A stretch of 7,540 bases of DNA, from NCBI GenBank assembly GCA_947440875.1, contig CANETG010000127.1, positions 1 to 7,540 of the forward strand, read 5' to 3'. The notes beneath the pieces were generated by a model, which worked only from the letters and a program-made list of their open reading frames with translations, did no database searches and was not told the origin of the DNA. Position numbers and translations under genes: made by a program. Positions within the stretch are counted from its first letter, which is position 1, and each line of letters opens with the position of its first letter. This document shows positions 5,534 through 7,540 of this stretch, one piece after another. Origin of the DNA: Bacteriovoracaceae bacterium. Lineage in GTDB: Bacteria; Bdellovibrionota; Bacteriovoracia; Bacteriovoracales; Bacteriovoracaceae.

Positions 5534-6439
5534 ATGTCAAGAGGTCAGGCCTCCCTGCAACTCACTTCTGAGGAAATTACCTCAATTCTTTCTCTCTTCC
5601 CGGGCGGATTAGTTGCCGTTGATCTCGAGACAACGGGTTTGTCTCCCCTGGTGGATAAAATTATTGAAATCGCTGCCGTCAAAGTCACCAAGGAGGGAGC
5701 CGTTTCGACCTTCCATCAGCTGATTAACCCGATGATTGATATTCCCGAATTTACCATCCAGTTTCACGGTCTCACGAATTTCGATTTGATCGCCGCACCC
5801 ACCATTAAAAAACCATTAAAAACTTTCTGGGATTTTGTGGGCAGACATCCCATGATCGCTCACAACTCGAGCTTTGATTTGGGTTACCTCATCAAGTCTT
5901 GCCACGATCATCAGATTGAATTTCCGCCGCTCGACATTTACGATTCGTGTCGCTACGTCAGAGCAATCTACAAGCCTCTTCCTGCGCCTCCCAAGAACTA
6001 TAAACTTTCTACGCTCTGTGAGTTTTTTCATATCCCTTTGAGACATCACGTTGCTCTCGAAGATACCTTCGCATGCCTCAAAGTGACCGCGGCGACTGCG
6101 GCCGATAAAAAAGGGTCCAACCACAAGGTGGCACTCGAAAAAAGTTTTGTCTTTCGGCTTTCGAGTTTCTATCAAAATGAATGCTTTAATTTCTCATCAA
6201 GGCTCAATGGCTTAAGAGACATGGTCCAGAATAAAAATCTCGTTCAGATCGATTACCGCGGAAAAAATATGAAAGGCATCCGCTGGGTGAGACCCATTGG
6301 ACTTATGCCTCTTCCGAAAGGGCCAGTCCTTTTTGGGGAGTGCCTTCTGTCTGGGATGAATAAATCTTTTCTCCTCAAAAAAATAAAAAACTATTCCCGC
6401 CTCGAAGCGAGCCTGTGGAAAAAGGGCGTCAATGATTAA
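5534..6439 (+). CDS. DnaQ-like DEDDh 3'-5' exonuclease with C-terminal WYL-like domain
   Basis: This is a 301-residue two-domain protein. Residues about 24-188 form an epsilon/DnaQ-type DEDDh exonuclease that should remove nucleotides from 3' ends of DNA or RNA. Exo I is AVDLETTG with Asp30 and Glu32; Exo II is AHNSSFDLGYL with Asp115; Exo III is HVALED with His172 and Asp177. All five catalytic residues are present. After a short basic linker, residues about 222-290 resemble a WYL domain: a helix with LRDMVQNKNLVQIDY, then IRWVRPIGLMPL, then LFGECL and SFLLKKIKNYSRLE, matching the usual I-x-Y, R-x-V-x-P-x-G-L and R-x-F-x-L-x-R-I pattern. The eponymous Trp-Tyr-Leu is replaced by hydrophobic residues. 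WYL domains are known as ligand- or nucleic-acid-binding modules of regulators and some helicases. It is too short and specialised to be the replicative epsilon subunit. It is first in an operon, overlapping the next gene by 8 bases. Confidence 0.85.
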   Translation: MSRGQASLQLTSEEITSILSLFPGGLVAVDLETTGLSPLVDKIIEIAAVKVTKEGAVSTFHQLINPMIDIPEFTIQFHGLTNFDLIAAPTIKKPLKTFWDFVGRHPMIAHNSSFDLGYLIKSCHDHQIEFPPLDIYDSCRYVRAIYKPLPAPPKNYKLSTLCEFFHIPLRHHVALEDTFACLKVTAATAADKKGSNHKVALEKSFVFRLSSFYQNECFNFSSRLNGLRDMVQNKNLVQIDYRGKNMKGIRWVRPIGLMPLPKGPVLFGECLLSGMNKSFLLKKIKNYSRLEASLWKKGVND

Positions 6440-6695
6440 ACAATTTATCAACCGAGAGAATCTGGGGCACCGATTGGTGCAGCTATTCATTCTCATTGCC
6501 CACATCGCACTCCTTAAGTGGATCCTCTACACCCTTTATGAAGGCGGAATTCTCCCCTTTAAAACGTTGATGTTTCACTTCCTGGGCATTTCGACTGCGG
6601 GTGGACTCCTCATCTTTACGTGCGCGCAAATCTATAAAAGGCAATACCTGAAGGAACTCAAAAAGAATGGACAAGAGCCAAAGCTGGACCCATAA
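6432..6695 (+). CDS. Small two-helix inner-membrane protein of unknown function
   Basis: This 87-residue protein is not recognised. Two hydrophobic segments (about 15-36 and 45-68) look like transmembrane helices joined by a short glycine-containing loop, EGGILP. The N-terminus (Lys3, Arg8, Arg14) and the tail KRQYLKELKK are basic, so both ends are predicted to be cytoplasmic by the positive-inside rule. There is no signal peptide cleavage site or lipobox. The ATG overlaps the last 8 bases of the exonuclease gene (ATGATTAA), and a weak purine tract AAAGGG lies 5 bases upstream, so translation is probably coupled. The tail coding sequence overlaps the next gene by 29 bases. Placement suggests it is co-expressed with both neighbours, but it may be a passenger. 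Confidence 0.72.
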   Translation: MIKQFINRENLGHRLVQLFILIAHIALLKWILYTLYEGGILPFKTLMFHFLGISTAGGLLIFTCAQIYKRQYLKELKKNGQEPKLDP

Positions 6696-7540
6696 GTTCC
6701 AGGAGTCATTCCGAGATCTCACGACTCTCACTCAATATCTTGGGTGGGAAAACCCTTCGCACGTGGAAAAAACTTATCCCGTATTCATCCCGCGTGATCT
6801 CGCTAAAAGGATGAAGGAAGAGGGCCCCGACGGAGTTCTTGCGCGCGAGTTCTTTCCGCACACGGATGAACTCATTGATCAAGGATTCCTTGATCCCATC
6901 GGTGATAAAAAATTTAATGTTGCACCTCAACTCATTCACCGCTATCCCAACAGGGTTCTTTTTACAGCAACAAGTATTTGCCCCGTCCATTGCCGGTACT
7001 GCTTTAGAAAAAATGAACTCAGTCCAACGGATGAAATTTTCAGCCAGGATTTTGAAAAAACTATTCAGTACCTACAGGATCACAGGGACATCACCGAAAT
7101 TATTTTTACGGGTGGCGACCCGCTGACTCTAACCAACAGTAAGCTCGATCACTATCTTGCTGCGTTTTCAAAAGTTTCTCACATTAAAGATATCCGCTTT
7201 CACACTCGCTATCCGGTCATTCTCCCTGAACGAATCGATGAAGACTTCATCCGAGTCCTCAATCATTGGGCGAATCATTTTCGGACGGTGACCCTGGCGG
7301 TGCATGCCAATCACATCAAAGAATTTTCTTGTCAGGCAAAATCAGCACTGAAACTTCTCACTGGGTCCAAAGGTAAAATTCTTTCACAAACTGTTCTCTT
7401 AAAAGGTGTGAATGACTCCACCGAAGCACTGACGGAGCTGATGGAGCTTTTCCTCGATCATCAGGTGAGACCTTACTATCTTCATCACCCCGATCAAGTC
7501 AGAGGGGGAATGCACTTTTACCTTCCGCTTGAAGAGGGTC
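6667..7540 (+). CDS. Radical SAM protein of the lysine 2,3-aminomutase (KamA/EpmB) family, partial
   Basis: The frame is open from the ATG at 6667 to the right edge, giving 291 residues. The radical SAM cluster motif is CPVHCRYC, with Cys105, Cys109 and Cys112 binding the 4Fe-4S cluster, followed by FRKNE. GGDPL (149-153) is the SAM-binding motif. The family-specific blocks HANHIKE (213-219), QTVLLKGVND (241-250) and YYLHHPDQVRGGMHF (270-284) follow. Asp276 sits where lysine 2,3-aminomutase has a substrate-binding Asp. The short N-terminus and the YYLH-x-x-D-x-V-x-G form are closer to EpmB, which makes beta-lysine for EF-P modification, than to catabolic aminomutases. The PLP-binding lysine should lie beyond the window. 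The start overlaps the membrane-protein gene by 29 bases, with AAGGA (6651-6655) 11 bases upstream. It keeps the N-terminal IPRDLAKRMK and YLGWE blocks, whereas the later in-frame GTG (6763) would remove the latter. Confidence 0.88.
   Translation, partial: MDKSQSWTHKFQESFRDLTTLTQYLGWENPSHVEKTYPVFIPRDLAKRMKEEGPDGVLAREFFPHTDELIDQGFLDPIGDKKFNVAPQLIHRYPNRVLFTATSICPVHCRYCFRKNELSPTDEIFSQDFEKTIQYLQDHRDITEIIFTGGDPLTLTNSKLDHYLAAFSKVSHIKDIRFHTRYPVILPERIDEDFIRVLNHWANHFRTVTLAVHANHIKEFSCQAKSALKLLTGSKGKILSQTVLLKGVNDSTEALTELMELFLDHQVRPYYLHHPDQVRGGMHFYLPLEEG

Noticed and set aside
5816..6175. 119-residue open frame on the minus strand inside the exonuclease gene
   Set aside because: It is antisense to the conserved Exo II and Exo III motifs, and its basic, low-sense composition suggests a shadow frame.
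5534..6439. Replicative DNA polymerase III epsilon subunit (dnaQ)
   Set aside because: The exonuclease core fits the superfamily, but the WYL-like C-terminus replaces the polymerase-binding tail, so a housekeeping dnaQ call is not supported.

Overview
The window looks like ordinary chromosome from a Gram-negative, proteobacteria-like bacterium of moderate GC. The gene density, the short secreted orphan protein and the style of the conserved genes would suit Bdellovibrionota (Bdellovibrio/Bacteriovorax relatives). That placement is an impression from protein style, not a search result. I see no mobile element, CRISPR array, tRNA or rRNA.

Layout, left to right. The left edge holds the first 41 codons of a leftward gene that may be a thiolase-fold condensing enzyme (1-123). 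Diverging from it is a secreted protein of unknown function (193-972). A hairpin terminator separates it from the convergent rpsU, encoding ribosomal protein S21 (1021-1236, minus). rpsU diverges from rarA, encoding the AAA+ replication-fork ATPase (1363-2607, plus). A second hairpin terminator separates rarA from a leftward two-gene operon: lpd, encoding dihydrolipoamide dehydrogenase E3 (4014-5405), then a 2-oxo acid dehydrogenase E2 acyltransferase gene (2707-3996). No E1 gene lies beside them. Diverging from lpd is a compact rightward operon. It encodes a DEDDh 3'-5' exonuclease with a C-terminal WYL-like domain (5534-6439), a small two-helix membrane protein (6432-6695), and a radical SAM protein of the KamA/EpmB family cut by the right edge (6667-7540). 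These three genes overlap by 8 and 29 bases, so they are probably co-transcribed and translationally coupled.

How the genes work together. E3 and E2 belong to one 2-oxo acid dehydrogenase complex, and E3 probably also serves other lipoyl enzymes. S21, RarA and the EpmB-like protein touch translation and replication, but nothing here links them beyond adjacency. The functional tie within the exonuclease operon is unknown.

The most interesting signals are: (i) the exonuclease-WYL fusion and its operon; (ii) three rightward genes (193, 1363, 5534) that lack a Shine-Dalgarno sequence and have a -10-like hexamer only 6-7 bases before the ATG, suggesting leaderless mRNAs, whereas lpd, E2 and rpsU have purine-rich ribosome binding sites; (iii) back-to-back rpsU and rarA promoters whose -35 elements share one base inside a perfect palindrome. 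The rest is conserved housekeeping.
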